From the NCBI RefSeq assembly GCF_003945595.2, contig NW_024104420.1, positions 4,462,201 through 4,526,200 on the forward strand: 64,000 bases of DNA, given 5' to 3'. Of the stretch, positions 25,085-51,075 are shown in pieces. Numbering within the stretch: position 1 is the first letter of the stretch; each line of letters starts with the position of its first letter. The stretch comes from Pipra filicauda. Lineage: Eukaryota > Chordata > Aves > Passeriformes > Pipridae. The translations under genes and the position numbers were made by a program. The notes under the pieces were generated by a model, which made no database searches, was not told the origin of the DNA, and worked only from the letters and a program-made list of their open reading frames with translations.

Positions 25085-26130
25085 TTCTAGGAATAGTGAG
25101 TTGGTGTCAGCTATGGATTCCTAATATGGACTGTTGGTAAGACCTTTATATGAGGCCCTGAGAAACTCTAAGGAGATACTACAGTGGAGTTCAGAATACC
25201 AGATGGCTTTCAGAAACTTAAGTACAGTTCTAATATCAGCCTCTGTGTTGGAATTACCTGATTTGACCAAACCTTTTGAACTGTTTGTACATGAACACTT
25301 ACACCTTGCATTAGGTGTGCTAGCTCATAGGCTGGGGGCATGGAAAAGGGCCATGGGATATTTTTCCAAAGAACTGGACAATGTAAATAAGGGACTTATA
25401 ACTGCCTATGGGTTGTAGCAGCAACTGTCCTTTTAATACAAGAAGACCAGCAATTGACCATGGGCCAGAAAATTGCTGTTTATGTTCCACACATGGTTAT
25501 CTCTGTTCTAGAACAAAAGGAGGGGTCACTGGTTATCTCCAAATAAGATGCATAAATATCAAGTCATCCTGTTGGAACAGGATGATGTAGAACTGAAAAT
25601 GACTACTGCCCAGCTATATTCCTTGAATCTGTACCAGAATGCTAAGACTTACAAAATTACTGTCTTCTAACTATCACGCAGGTTTACTCCAGCAGACAAG
25701 ATTTAAGGGATACTCCAGTAGAAGATCCGGACTGGGAACTATTCACAGATGGGAGCAGTTTTGTTTGCAAAGGAAAGCAGAAATTTGTGTATGCAATGGT
25801 GACCCAAACAGAAATAACTGAAGATAACTTGTTACCTGTTAACATCTCTGCACAAAAAGCTGAGCTCATCGCTCTGCAGTGAGCCCTAGAATTGTCTGCA
25901 GGTAAGAATGTCAACATATGGACTGATTCTAGATATGCATTAGGAGTATGGAGCTATCTAGAAAGAAAGGGCTCCTTTCAGCACAAGGATTCCCTGTCAA
26001 ATTTGGAGATGTTATTAGGAAATTACTAGAAAATATTCAGTTACCAACTGAAGTGGTTTTCATGCACTGTAAAGCTCATCAATTTGAAAATACACCAACT
26101 AATGTAGGAAATTGACTAGCAGATAGAACT
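25085..26130 (+). pseudogene. ERV pol: RT end and RNase H (broken)
   Basis: The frame at 25134-25418 is the RT connection region. Further on, the phrase ELFTDGSSF and WTDSRYALGVW (25739-25960) carry RNase H active-site acidic residues. A TGA and other stops break the frame near 25880 and 26114. It is not functional. Confidence 0.8.
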
Positions 26131-26399
26131 TCTAGAGACATGGCAGACAAAAGCATCCTAATAGTTGCTCCATCAAAATGCATGAACTTTTCAAATGTAA
26201 CCCCAGAGTACCAAGCTCAAGATGAAAAGTTAGCTGAAATTTTGGAAGACCATCTAAATTCTGAAGGATGGTGGGTAACAGCAGAAGAACAAGTCATAGT
26301 ACCTCAAGAAGTGATGAGACAAGTAACAGAAGATAAACACAGAGAAGTATTGATGAAGAGGTACAGACAGATCACTCACAGACCAGTATGGTCGGCAAA

Positions 26400-27660
26400 A
26401 TGTCGGCTTTATTAGAAGAAAGACACCTTATATACTGCTTATGACACTCAGATGTGCATTTATTGTACACAGAGCATTGGACACATAAGGAAAACATGCT
26501 TTGTTGTATGGTGCTAATTGGATCATAGCAGGTGGCCATAGGAGATGAGAACACTTGTTCACCTGCCAAAAACTTCTCCTTGACCTTGGCAAAAAGCCTT
26601 TTTTGTTCTAACTTCAGCTCCTGTAGCCATATTTAACTACGCAGTTAGTTTTACTGTCCACACCCAATTATGCCAAGGCAATGCTCACAGAAACGCAATA
26701 GAAATTGTTCACATACAATCTCTATACTCCAACAGAGAAGCACACTGGGGAGCAGAAGCTATTATAGATAACTTGAAGCATCAAGCAATCAATGTAAAAA
26801 ATGGCTGGAGTCATCAAAAGTGTAGTCAGTAAGTGTAAAATGCGTTTGCAAAACAATCCACAGTCCTACAAAAGCCCTCCTTTAGGGACTACAGAGAGAG
26901 GAAACGGTCCTGGAGATTACTGGTAAATAGATTTTTCTGAGTTGCCTTGACAAGAAGGATATTGATACCTATTCGTTTTAGTCGATGTGTTTTCTAGATG
27001 GCCTGAGCTTTTCCCTGTTGTACCAACAAAGCAAGGGAAGTTACTAAAGTATTGTTAAAAGAAGTAATACTGCAATTTGAAATTCCATTGGGAATGTTCT
27101 CAGATAGGGGACCTCAATTTGTAGCAGAAATTGTGCAAAAATTGTCCAAAACATAGGAATCAAATAGAATTTACATACACCTTGGAGACCACAATCTAGT
27201 GGGAAAGTTGAGAGAATGAACCAAAGCCTAAAAAGGCAGATAAACAAAATCTGTCAAGAAATCTCACTTAAATAGCCACAGGTTCTTCCCCTGGCATTGT
27301 TGAGAACCAGAATCCAGCCAAGCTGCAAGGAAAAGGTAAGCCCATATTGAATCTGTTAAGGGAGACCATATCAAACTGTAACTATTCCTAGAGAGAGCCA
27401 CATGATAGGTAATCAAAATTTAAGAGAATATGTAATTTCCTTGGGAAAAACACTTTCATCACTGCATAAGTTCATTTTAGCCACACCAGTAATCTTGGAT
27501 GTTCAAGTAAATCCTCATCAGATGGGAGACTGGGTGTACATGTGGTCATGGAGTGAAGAATCACTCAAGCAGAAGTGGAAAGGACCATTTCAAGTTCTTT
27601 TGACTGCCTACACAGGCGTGAAAACAACAGGCAGGGATTCCTGGATCCACATGAATTAAG
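26400..27660 (+). pseudogene. ERV pol: integrase (broken)
   Basis: Recognisable pieces are a core strand with FVLVDVFSRWPELFPV (about 26965-27020) and a C-terminal part at 27402-27659 with DWVYMWSWSEESLKQKWKGP, the usual DNA-binding end. Stops and frameshifts separate the pieces. Confidence 0.75.
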
Positions 27661-28319
27661 CCAGCCTTGGACACAGAAGGATTGCACTGGACAGTACAGC
27701 AAACAGCAAATCCGCTGCAGATAAAGCTCTGCAATAAGAGATGTTAAATGGTGTATCTTTTTGTGTTTTCAGAGCAGTGTTTCCAGTATTGCAGCACAGT
27801 CATTTGTGCCTGGAGTAGTCAACCACCCTAGCAAGGCCTTGCAGCTAACAATTGTAGTGGCAAGTACGGCTTCGAGTCCCTGAAGGGTAAGAGGGCAAGA
27901 AGGGAAAGAGAATTATGTCCTTTTCCCTAAGGACCACTCTAATATGACAAAAATAGGACAAATACTACCTGACCCTTGGAAGAAAAATTCACACTGAAAA
28001 CTAATGCAAGCTAATAACAAAAAGCAGTTACTCTTGGATTTGTTCCCAATTTCCCGTTCATTAAGATGAAAGTATTCAGATGATGGGACTTCCAATACAA
28101 AGTGTATTCTCCAGTGCTCTTCCTCTAACTGGAGTGATGCTTCTTTTGGAGAGAAAAGCAGTCCAATCCTTCTTCATAGATCCACAAATTCTGTCAGTTG
28201 AAATAGCAGTTATTAAGACCTCTGGTGTTCAATGACACTTTTATAACGAGACGCAAATGAAATTTAAATCTAATAGTTTAGAGGTCCTCTGGATTCCATA
28301 AGTTTGTGAGAGGACTTCT

Positions 28320-28731
28320 ACCATGGTTAGGGGGACCTGAATTGGAGAAAGCTACAGTGAACATATCGAGACTTATTGAACAAACAGAAAACCAAACAAA
28401 TGATCCAATTTATTTGCTACAAGAAATTACCAGCCTTTCAAAATTAGTCAAACAAAACTGAACAGCTCTAGATCAGACTTCGAGGATTCAGATTGATTTG
28501 GAGGACATTCGAAAGAACACCAGAATCTTTCATGAAATACAAGAAAATCAAGGGGAAAATCTGTTTAGTTGGATAATGTCATGGATCCCAAATTCAAGTG
28601 CAATCACAAGAAAACTTATTGGCATAATTATCTTAGTTTTGGTATTAATTGTTGGTTTATGGATTTTATTCCAAATTAGCAAAATGGGATGTAACAGAAT
28701 GTGCAGATCTAATGAAAACTATCTTATCTAA
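28320..28731 (+). pseudogene. ERV env: transmembrane subunit C-terminal part
   Basis: The frame includes a heptad-like segment (LEDIRKNTRIFHEIQENQG), a tryptophan-containing pre-membrane segment, and a hydrophobic anchor of about 22 residues (IIILVLVLIVGLWILF) followed by a short tail. This is the standard end of a retroviral Env. A stop at 28459-28461 breaks the upstream ectodomain and no surface subunit is readable. Confidence 0.75.
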
Positions 28732-28735
28732 AACT

Positions 28736-29590
28736 AAAATAGGTCTCAAAAGGATGGCTGGCTACTCTGTATAATGGAATTTTTTTATAAACTTAAATTT
28801 GTTCACATAGTGTTAAGGATCTTCATTAGTACTGTTAAGGTACTGGATAATTTCAATACAATAAGTTAAGTTAGTCTTAAAAAAGATTAGATTCCATGTT
28901 TTCAGATATGAAGTACTCTGATAAAAATAATAAGCTTGATCTAATAGGTTTTATTTACAGTTTAGTAGTTTAATAGCAATTATTATATTTTAATCTCTTA
29001 AATTTTACTAAATACTCAGTAATTTGAGTGAATGTTAAGTAATCTTAAAAGAAAAAACTAGGATCACTTCCAATGAAATTATATAACTTTTTAATTGTTT
29101 TAATTATTGGTTTTAATTAACTTTTAATTAATTGTTTAAATTAATCATAGCCAATATATTAGTCACAAACAGTGTGTTATTCTTAAATTAGTTTTAGCCA
29201 GCAGTTAGCAAAGTTTGTCATAAGCTGCTTTTCTGTGAACAGAGCTTGGGAAAACTACTGAAACTTTAAGTTTTGCTAAGCTAACCTTAATATGCTTCAG
29301 TGAACAAATCCTGGGAGAGATGTATTGCTGAAATTGGACACAAGAAGTGCAGAATTTAGGTACCACAAGGACATTTTGCAGAAACACGAAGATAAAGAAG
29401 AGGCCAAAAAAGACCATTCAGTATGTGACTCCTTATCTGGTAAAAAGAGTGAAAAACGTGAACTAATTACCATGAGTAGTGAGAAATCAATAACCAATAC
29501 AGGATAGAATACTAATTATTAAAGAGAATTTTGTAATTTAGAACCAATGAACCAATTTGTTTGCTAAAAATATCTAAATTCCTGGAAAGG
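28736..29590. other. AT-rich sequence, probable ERV 3' flank
   Basis: The sequence is strongly AT-rich with many TTTTAAT/ATTAATT runs at 28800-29200. It may include the old 3' LTR of the ERV, but no LTR ends or poly(A) signal in place could be fixed. No gene is seen. Confidence 0.45.
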
Positions 29591-29591
29591 T

Positions 29592-29987
29592 TGTGTGTGT
29601 GAGCGTGTGGGAGCCGGACTTTATTCGCTACACACACACACACCCTGGCAAGCATAATGTAAAGCAAGACTCACTAACACATAAAAGACAGTGCTGGAGG
29701 ATTTCATTTATTCCACCTATTTAGGTGACAGAGCCAAAAAACCCATCTGTGGTGTATAAATATAATACGTAAATAAATTATACGAACCCAGCGAGCTGAT
29801 TGGGGGTTCTGAGCCAAATCCTCTTTTTTCAAATGAGAAAACACCTTATATATGCACCTCAAAGCCACTTGTGACTCCCCTGACCAATCACCAGGGGTAC
29901 CTCATTACCCATGTGCATGGGAGTACATTTGGACTTCATTTCCCTGGATGCCTCATCCAGAATCCTTCCTGAAATCCAGTCCCTACA
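29592..29987 (-). mobile_element. Probable solo LTR, minus strand
   Basis: Read on the minus strand the element starts TGTAGGGACTGG, has a TATATAAG promoter element (about 29847-29854), then two AATAAA signals, the second as GCGAATAAAGTCCGGCTCCC (29611-29630). It ends in a CA-rich run. This is the order of a retroviral LTR (U3, TATA, R, poly(A)). No target-site duplication was found, so the ends are approximate. Confidence 0.55.
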
Positions 29988-30040
29988 CCCACCAGCTGTT
30001 CTAGATGTCTTCTGATGTTGACTGCTAGCTTGGTCTCAAG

Positions 30041-30425
30041 ACTAGATAAACAGCAAAAACGCAGCTCTTTCTCTCTTCATTTTATTTTTAATTGAGAAAG
30101 GAAATCAAAGGAGAGTTTTCCAGTCCCTTGCTGGTAATGCTCAGGAATGTAATTTTACGTAGGAGAAAAAACTGGCTTGAAAGACATGGAATGGGGAAGG
30201 ATGCTTTCAAACTTTGCAAGGCTTCTGGTTTTCTGTTTTCCTCACCCTGCCTTCCTGAGGCCTGCCCACCACCTCATCTCTTTGGTCTCTGCCTCGTAAC
30301 TCCCCTTTTAAATGGCACTTGCCCATTTGGGCCCACTGGTTTCCTCCTACCACCACCTTCAAAGTCATCCCACATTGGGTTTTAACTTTCTTTTCTTTCT
30401 CTCTGTATGTCCACTCTAGTCAGTT
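30041..30425 (+). repeat. Left end of the segmental duplication (copy A)
   Basis: The stretch from CTCTTTCTCTCTTCATTTTAT to CCACTCTAGTCAGTT is repeated at 53071-53456. Sequence left of it differs between the copies, so this marks the duplication border. It is about 1 kb upstream of exon 1 of the chimera. Confidence 0.85.
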
Positions 30426-31224
30426 CTCTGTGCCTCACAGATGTGCCCAGGGAAGCTCCTGCAGGTGAGTCACAGAACCCAGAGGGCTTCTTTGCGATGC
30501 CAGAGCTCTGCAGCAGCAGGGTGACGTAGGTTTGTTACTTGGCTTTCCCCACTAAGGTGTCCTTCTTCCTTCATCGAGCCCTGTAAGTCACTGATCAATG
30601 TTAGCCGTGCAGTAAATGGGGAAAATGACAGGCTTTCAAATTTAGGGAGCTCTCCTAGGTAACTGAAGCAAGATTTCCTCAACAGAGTTCCCATCTAGAG
30701 CTGGGGCTTTCAGCGATTTCATCAGTGTTCCTGTGCCACTCTCAGCCATACCTCCAGGAATTCATCCACCTCTCAGCCTGTTCTCCAAGTGCCTCCTTTC
30801 TCTCTATTTACAGCAGAGAAGCTACAAGAGCTCGACAAAGACCCCTCCTTAGCAGCTGTGCTACCCTCAGTGTTAGGACTGTGAGAGCTGAAAGGCAGAT
30901 CCTTTGCCCGGCAGTGTTCCCTGGCATGCTGAAAGGGAATTGTGTCGGGAGGGAGGTTCCCTTTCAATCAGACAGCACTGATCATTTCAGCAAAATGTGT
31001 TTGAGTTGCTAAGCGTGAAAAGTCCAGTGTAAAGCTCCTGAAACACACTCTGTTGCCCACCAACAGACAAGAGTCTTGGCATGTCTGTGCAAGGTTGTGC
31101 ACCACAGGGGGGTTTGGAACTGCTTTGGGACAGAGGAGAACTCTGCAGGTTCGTCTTCTGCGTTTGCTGCAGAGAAGGTTGGGTTGCTCTGCGTAAATTC
31201 ACAAACCCACCTGCAGCGGCTGCC

Positions 31225-31260
31225 ATTGTGATGTCATGGGATGTTGCCACGTCACAGTGC
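31225..31260 (+). promoter_or_regulatory. Possible CRE-like / X-box-like sites upstream of the chimera
   Basis: About 190-220 bp before the proposed ATG are TGATGTCA (31229-31236) and, 12 bp on, GTTGCCACGTCAC (31244-31256). The first differs by one base from the CREB/CREM site TGACGTCA; the second joins an RFX half-site (GTTGCC) to a CGTCA half-site. Both factors drive testis and cilium genes. No TATA box was found nearby. This is suggestive only. Confidence 0.3.
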
Positions 31261-31448
31261 TGTCAAGGGAAGGTTACCCTGGTGCCTGGGAGGCCTCACT
31301 GTCCAGAGCAGCTCTTTGGCGGGCTCAGTGCAGGAGGATCCTCCTGATCGAGGCGTCTCAGCCAACAGTTTGCACCCTGACGGGAGCGTTCTTTTGTTCT
31401 ACTCTTGGTGTTGTACGGTCGGCGGACTTGTGCAGCACCGCTCCAACG

Positions 31449-46395
<14,947 letters not shown>

Positions 46396-46434
46396 CAAGA
46401 CCGTTTCCGGACGGTTTTCTTAAGTGGGACTCAG

Positions 46435-46440
46435 AATAAA
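46435..46440 (+). terminator. Poly(A) signal of the chimeric kinase gene
   Basis: AATAAA lies 40 bp after the TAA stop (46393-46395). A cleavage site is expected 10-30 bp on. The very short 3' UTR is notable but plausible. Confidence 0.65.
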
Positions 46441-46633
46441 AACTCGGTAAGACCTCAACTCTGCTGGAAGATTCCCTTCCTTGTCACCCCGTGAAGAAAC
46501 TCTACATTCACTTCTCAATTGTTTCTTACAGATGGAAAGTCCCAATTCTGCGGTTTTTGGTATGGTCTGGAACTGGGAGAGTCTCTGTCCTTGATCAACT
46601 CCACAGTGAACTGAACGGAACAGAACTGAACTG

Positions 46634-46872
46634 AAGGAAGGGAGGGAGGGAGAGAGGGCTGGGGGAGGGATGGAAGGGAGGCGGGGAAGGGAGGCAGGGG
46701 AGGAAGGGAGGGAGGAGGGGGAAGAGAGGGAGGGAGGGAGGTGGGAGAGGAAGGGAGGTGAGGGGAGGGAGAGAGGGAGAGAGGCAGGAAGGAAAGAAGG
46801 CCAGAAGGCAGGAAGGCAGGAAGGAAGGAAGGTAGGAAAGCAGGAAGGAAGGAAGGCAGGAAGGAAGGGCGA
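46634..46872 (+). repeat. Purine tract, (GGAAG/GGGA)n
   Basis: About 240 bp of almost pure A/G on the plus strand, made of AGGAAGG, GGGAGGG and AGGCAGG phrases. It starts about 240 bp after the stop of the chimera. The long ORFs it gives on both strands are low-complexity artefacts. Confidence 0.95.
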
Positions 46873-47210
46873 GAGGCATTTCTCCTGTGAGTTGAGTCAC
46901 CAAGGTGAAAAGGTAAAAGGTGTAATTCTGGCTCATTCCCAGTAGACAGCTCCCAAAGCATGGAGGGGACAGCAATGCTGAATGGCCCTTAGGGAGATTG
47001 TTCAGGGGTGGACATGGCTGTGTTTTGTTACATTCAATGATCTTAAAGATCCTTTCCTCCCTGCACAATTCTGTAACCCTGCAGAAACCTTCAAGTGGTG
47101 GCAGAAACCCTCTCCTGATGCCAAACCCTGTAGGAGCCCTGACCAGGCTTGTCAGGGACATGCAGGTCTGGCCGGCTTCTTGCCCACATCAGCAAATGAG
47201 TGGACAATGG

Positions 47211-48472
47211 TGTCATGGTTTGAGATAGCCCCAACATCCAATTCCCTAGCTCCATTTCCCCTCCCACATCTCAACCTAATGTGAGAGAGGTTTTTCCAGA
47301 CAAAACACACCAGACTCAAAGTGGGGAAAAGGGAATATATTACAATGACTGTACAAATAAATACCATATCACATTATACACATGATCACAAACTATCTCT
47401 ACCATGACATATGTATTTACAATGGATCAGATCTCTTCTCTCCTCCAAATAAAAGTCCAGGAGGGAAAGAAGGACAGATCCCTTCCAGTCCTGAACAGCA
47501 GCATCCTCTGAGGCAGCAGGTTTCTTCTTCTCATGCATGCAGCAGCTGATAGCTGGCTTTCTGCCAGCATCCACGAGGGAGGTATTCAAGCTCCCCCGGC
47601 CCCATCGCCTCACAACCGAGGGGTCTTCCGTGGTCTTCGTAACCCCAGACAAGGTCGTTTCACCACGTCATATCACGAAGACACAGGGGGGTCTTCGTGA
47701 CGGTCTGGTATCTCCAGGAGATTCAAGCTCCTTGCAGGGCCTCTGTGCCCTGTCTCTCAGGTTGCCACCGTGGCAGCAGTGCGAGGGGGGGGAGCCAAGG
47801 TCGCCCCCCCCCCACATTCCATCTGGCCGTCCCGGTCCAGCTGCGGGACGCTGTGAGCTTCTCAGCTCCTCTCTCTCCGGTGCTGCATGTCTAAAACTGC
47901 TCTCCAAAATAGGAGTCCATGTCCCTCTTCTCCAAGAGGGGTCTCAAGGGAGTTTTGGGGGAGTGTGGTACAGTCTTACCCCCAAGAACTCTGTAGCTCT
48001 CAGCTGCTGGCTCTCCTTTCCTCGACTCTCCTTCCAGGAGTCTCCTCTGCAGTGCTGCATGTTGCTTCTGCTGCTCCTCCAGTTCAGGTCCTTATCTCTG
48101 GCTCTCTGCCACCGTTTCTCTGGTCAGCATCGGCTGCTGCTCTGTGCCCATGGAGAAAACATCTCCCGGCATAACTACAGGCACCTAGCCCAGCTTTATG
48201 CTGTTCCAGGTCCCTGCAGCCCCCCAGCCAGGGGCTGGGAGGGGGGCCAGAGGCCCCAAGGGGCTCAGAGCCCCTTCCTCGTGGCTCTACAACATGGCCA
48301 CCTCTCCTACAACAACCAAACTACAACTCTTCTTTTCCGGTCTGGTTGTGGTATGTTTACATTTCTGCAGGAGCGCCCATTGGGCAGAACTTCAAAACTT
48401 CCAGGGGTTTCCACCCCTTGGGGTCTACCACTTCTCTTAGCCTCTGGGGAGAACAAGGTTCAAACCACTACA
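47211..48472 (-). repeat. 3' LTR of the short LTR element
   Basis: This is the left-hand LTR, 1,262 bp, next to the purine-rich strip. It contains the same phrases as the other LTR from TGTCATGGTTTGAGATAGCC to CAAACCACTACA on the plus strand. Confidence 0.85.
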
Positions 48473-48775
48473 ACACTCCACCCCTCGCTCCTGCGAAATG
48501 TCAACATATCACAACAACTGAAAAAAAACTCTAATCAACATTCAATCTTCAATAAACTAAAATATAATCAAAATCTCTCTACTACACATCAATATAGCAT
48601 TATCACAAACTTAACTCTACTCTTAATACTTAACTTACATTACTATAGATAGTCTTACTTACTCTACAATGGTACAGTCTGTGTTTTGTCTGGAAAACTC
48701 TTTCTGTTACCACAAGCATCATGGCTCTTATCTCTCTCTCTCGATGGTTCGCAACCATCCCCCTCGATGGTTCGC

Positions 48776-48793
48776 AACCATCCTCTGCTACCA
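48776..48793 (-). other. Primer binding site for initiator tRNA-Met
   Basis: The minus strand reads TGGTAGCAGAGGATGGTT, the exact complement of the last 18 nt of initiator tRNA-Met with CCA. It lies 4 bp inside the 5' LTR. On the plus strand the likeness continues leftward through the tRNA T arm (TCGATGGTTCGCAACCATCC from 48763). Confidence 0.85.
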
Positions 48794-48797
48794 TTTA

Positions 48798-50057
48798 TGT
48801 CATGGTTTGAGATAGCCCCAACATCCAATTCCCTAGCTCCATTCCCCCTCCCACATCTCAACCTAATGTGAGAGAGGTTTTTCCAGACAAAACACACCAG
48901 ACTCAAAGTGGGGAAAAGGGAATATATTACAATGACTGTACAAATAAATACCATATCACATTATACACATGATCACAAACTATCTCTACCATGACATATG
49001 TATTTACAATGGATCAGATCTCTTCTCTCCTCCAAATAAAAGTCCAGGAGGGAAAGAAGAACAGATCCCTTCCAGTCCTTGAACAGCAGCATCCTCTGAG
49101 GCAGCAGGTTTCTTCTTCTCATGCATGCAGCAGCTGATAGCTGGCTTTCTGCCAGCATCCACGAGGGAGGTATTCAAGCTCCCCCGGCCCCATCACCTCA
49201 CAACCGAGGGGTCTTCCGTGGACTTCGTAACCCCAGACAAGGTCGTATCACCACGTCATATCACGAAGACACAGGGGGGTCTTCGTGACGGTCTGGTATC
49301 TCCAGGAGATTCAAGCTCCTTGCAGGGCCTCTGTGCCCTGTCTCTCAGACTGCCACCGTGGCAGCAGTGCGAGGGGGGAGAACCAAGGTCAACTCCCCCC
49401 GCATTCCATCTGGCCGTCCCGGTCCAGCTGCGGGACGCTGTGAGCTTCTCAGCTCCTCTCTCTCCGGTGCTGCATGTCTAAAACTGCTCTCCAAAATAGG
49501 AGTCCATGTCCCTCTTCTCCAAGAGGGGTCTCAAGGGAGTTTTGGGGGGAGTGTGGTACAGTCTTACCCCCAAGAACTCTGTAGCTCTCAGCTGCTGGCT
49601 CTCCTTTCCTCGACTCTCCTTCCAGGAGTCTCCTCTGCAGTGCTGCATGTTGCTTCTGCTGCTTCTTCAGTTCAGGTTCTTATCTCTGGCTCTCTGCCAC
49701 TGTTTCTCCGGTCAGCGTCGGCTGCTGCTCTGTGCCCATGGAGAAAACATCTCCCGGCATACTACAGGCACCTAGCCCAGCTTTATGCTGTTCCAGGTCC
49801 CTGCAGCCCCCAGCCAGGGGCTGGGAGGGGGCCAGAGGCCCCAAGGGGCTCAGAGCCCCTTCCTCGTGGCTCTACAACATGGCCACCTCTCCTACAACAA
49901 CCAAACTACAACTCTTCTTTTCCGGTCTGGTTGTGGTATGTTTACATTTCTGCAGGAGCGCCCATTGGGCAGAACTTCAAAACTTCCAGGGGTTTCCACC
50001 CCTTGGGGTCTACCACTTCTCTTAGCCTCTGGGGAGAACAAGGTTCAAACCACTACA
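48798..50057 (-). repeat. 5' LTR of the short LTR element
   Basis: This is the right-hand LTR, 1,260 bp, and the 5' LTR because the primer site adjoins its left border. It differs from its partner only by scattered substitutions and a few small indels (for example the G-rich strip near 49374-49400). Confidence 0.85.
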
Positions 50058-50062
50058 AATGG

Positions 50063-50430
50063 GAAAAGGGTGTTTCTCTTCTTCTGTTTTGATGGGGATA
50101 CTTCTTTAAAAGAAGCTTCATTGGCCCATCAACTGCAATTTGCCAAGTCCAGGGAGAATTCTGCTAAGGAGGGCTCCGCCCTCTCCATCTCTTGAAAGGG
50201 CCGTGTGGAGACCTTCCAGTCCAAGACAATTTCTCCTCAGGTGCCTTTTCAATTAACTTCAATTCTCTTCCTCATAGGAACACACTGCTTGGTCATCCGC
50301 CAGACAACCTCTGCTTTGGAAACTCTTCAGTACTGGATGTCAAGACAAAAGAAAAAAAAAGAAGAAGATGGTGGAATGGCTTGTAATAAATAGTTGTTGC
50401 TCCATCTGCACTTCCCAGCGTTGAAGTCTG
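50063..50430. other. Unassigned sequence right of the LTR element
   Basis: No gene or known repeat recognised. It continues the host sequence interrupted by the LTR element and ends in an A-rich strip (50344-50366). Confidence 0.5.
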
Positions 50431-50434
50431 AATG

Positions 50435-50735
50435 TCTGTAGTGACAGTCCCTGGGACCTGAGTAGCCCCAGGGCTTGCCACTGGAACGTGAGTAGCTGCA
50501 CTGCTTATTGCAGGGAGTGAAGCAGCTGGAGTCTGAGTGGCCCCCCAGTAAATGCAGTGCCTGGTGCAGGGACAGAAGTGGCCGCAGTGCCTGTGGCTGG
50601 AGATTGAGTGACTGCAGTGCTTGTTGTGGGGACTGAAGTAGCCCCCATGCTTGTCAGCAGAATTTGTGCAGCTGCAGTCGCTCTCCTTTTCCTTCGAGCT
50701 GCAGTGCTTGTCCCTGGGTTGAGGTGACCACCAAT
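50435..50735. repeat. Degenerate minisatellite, unit about 33-40 bp
   Basis: Variants of GCAGTGCTTGTTGTGGGGACTGAAGTAGCC follow each other about eight times with small length changes. The minus-strand frame through it is rich in Thr/Ala/Ser/Pro but has no start in context or family match. Confidence 0.75.
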
Positions 50736-50879
50736 CATGGCTCATGCCTAAACAAGATCTCAACCACAGGCAAGCCCATGCTGATTCCCAGCAAAAGGGC
50801 CAGGCTGGCTGCAAGGGTAATTCAAAGGACATTGAAAATCTTCAAAATTCTCAAATACTTCTCCAGTCAGCCTAGAGCG

Positions 50880-51075
50880 TTATTCTTCCCCAGGTGAGGA
50901 CCCTGCATTTGCCTCAGTTGAACTTCCCATGGTTCCTCCCCAGCCTGTCGAGCTCCTTCTGAAGGGCTGCACAACTCTCTGGGTATCACCCACTCCTCCC
51001 AGCTTTGTGTCCCCAGCAAACTTGCTGAGCAGGCATCTCTCCCTCCATCTCCTAAACCAGTTCTGCAGAAAACAT
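50880..51075 (-). mobile_element. CR1-like LINE fragment (antisense)
   Basis: Phrases such as GGACCCTGCATTTGCCTCAGTTGAACTTC, AGCCTGTCGAGCTCCTTCTGAAGGGC and CCCAGCAAACTTGCTGAGCAGGCATCTC are the reverse complement of CR1 ORF2. It is diverged and truncated. Confidence 0.75.

Larger units (their letters stand above)
22640..28735 (+). mobile_element. Endogenous retrovirus remnant (gammaretrovirus-like), pol-env, no gag
   Basis: Plus-strand pieces follow retroviral order: the N-terminal part of reverse transcriptase (22640-23435), a CR1 insertion (23436-25037), the end of RT (25085-25418), RNase H (25725-26130), integrase (26400-27660) and the Env TM end (28320-28731). Many stops and frameshifts break every gene. 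The protein style, with a gamma-type RT start, suggests class I ERV. No gag, protease or 5' LTR is seen; the left edge meets an unrelated minus-strand fragment. The element is old and cannot be active. Confidence 0.85.
47211..50057 (-). mobile_element. Complete short LTR retroelement with tRNA-iMet primer site
   Basis: Two near-identical direct repeats (47211-48472 and 48798-50057) flank a core of only 325 bp. On the minus strand each LTR runs TGTAGTGG...CCATGACA. The whole unit is flanked by a perfect 5-bp duplication AATGG (47206-47210 and 50058-50062). The core has an 18-nt primer site for initiator tRNA-Met next to the 5' LTR and a purine-rich strip (revcomp of 48473-48494) next to the 3' LTR. 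No gag or pol is present, so it is non-autonomous, like TRIM elements. Frames inside the LTRs (for example 47537-48652) have no family features. Confidence 0.85.

Noticed and set aside
46515..47161. 148- and 188-codon Pro/Ser/Leu-rich frames on the minus strand
   Set aside because: They are translations of the purine tract; low complexity keeps all frames open.
47537..48652. 371-codon open frame on the plus strand
   Set aside because: It lies inside an LTR, opposite to the element, and its partner LTR has a differently broken frame. No protein family features.
48743..48793. Possible tRNA-Met gene end
   Set aside because: Only the T arm and acceptor 3' half with an encoded CCA are present, next to an LTR; it is a primer binding site region.
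50293..50832. 179-codon minus-strand frame over the minisatellite
   Set aside because: It is a translation of degenerate tandem repeats without family features or splice context.
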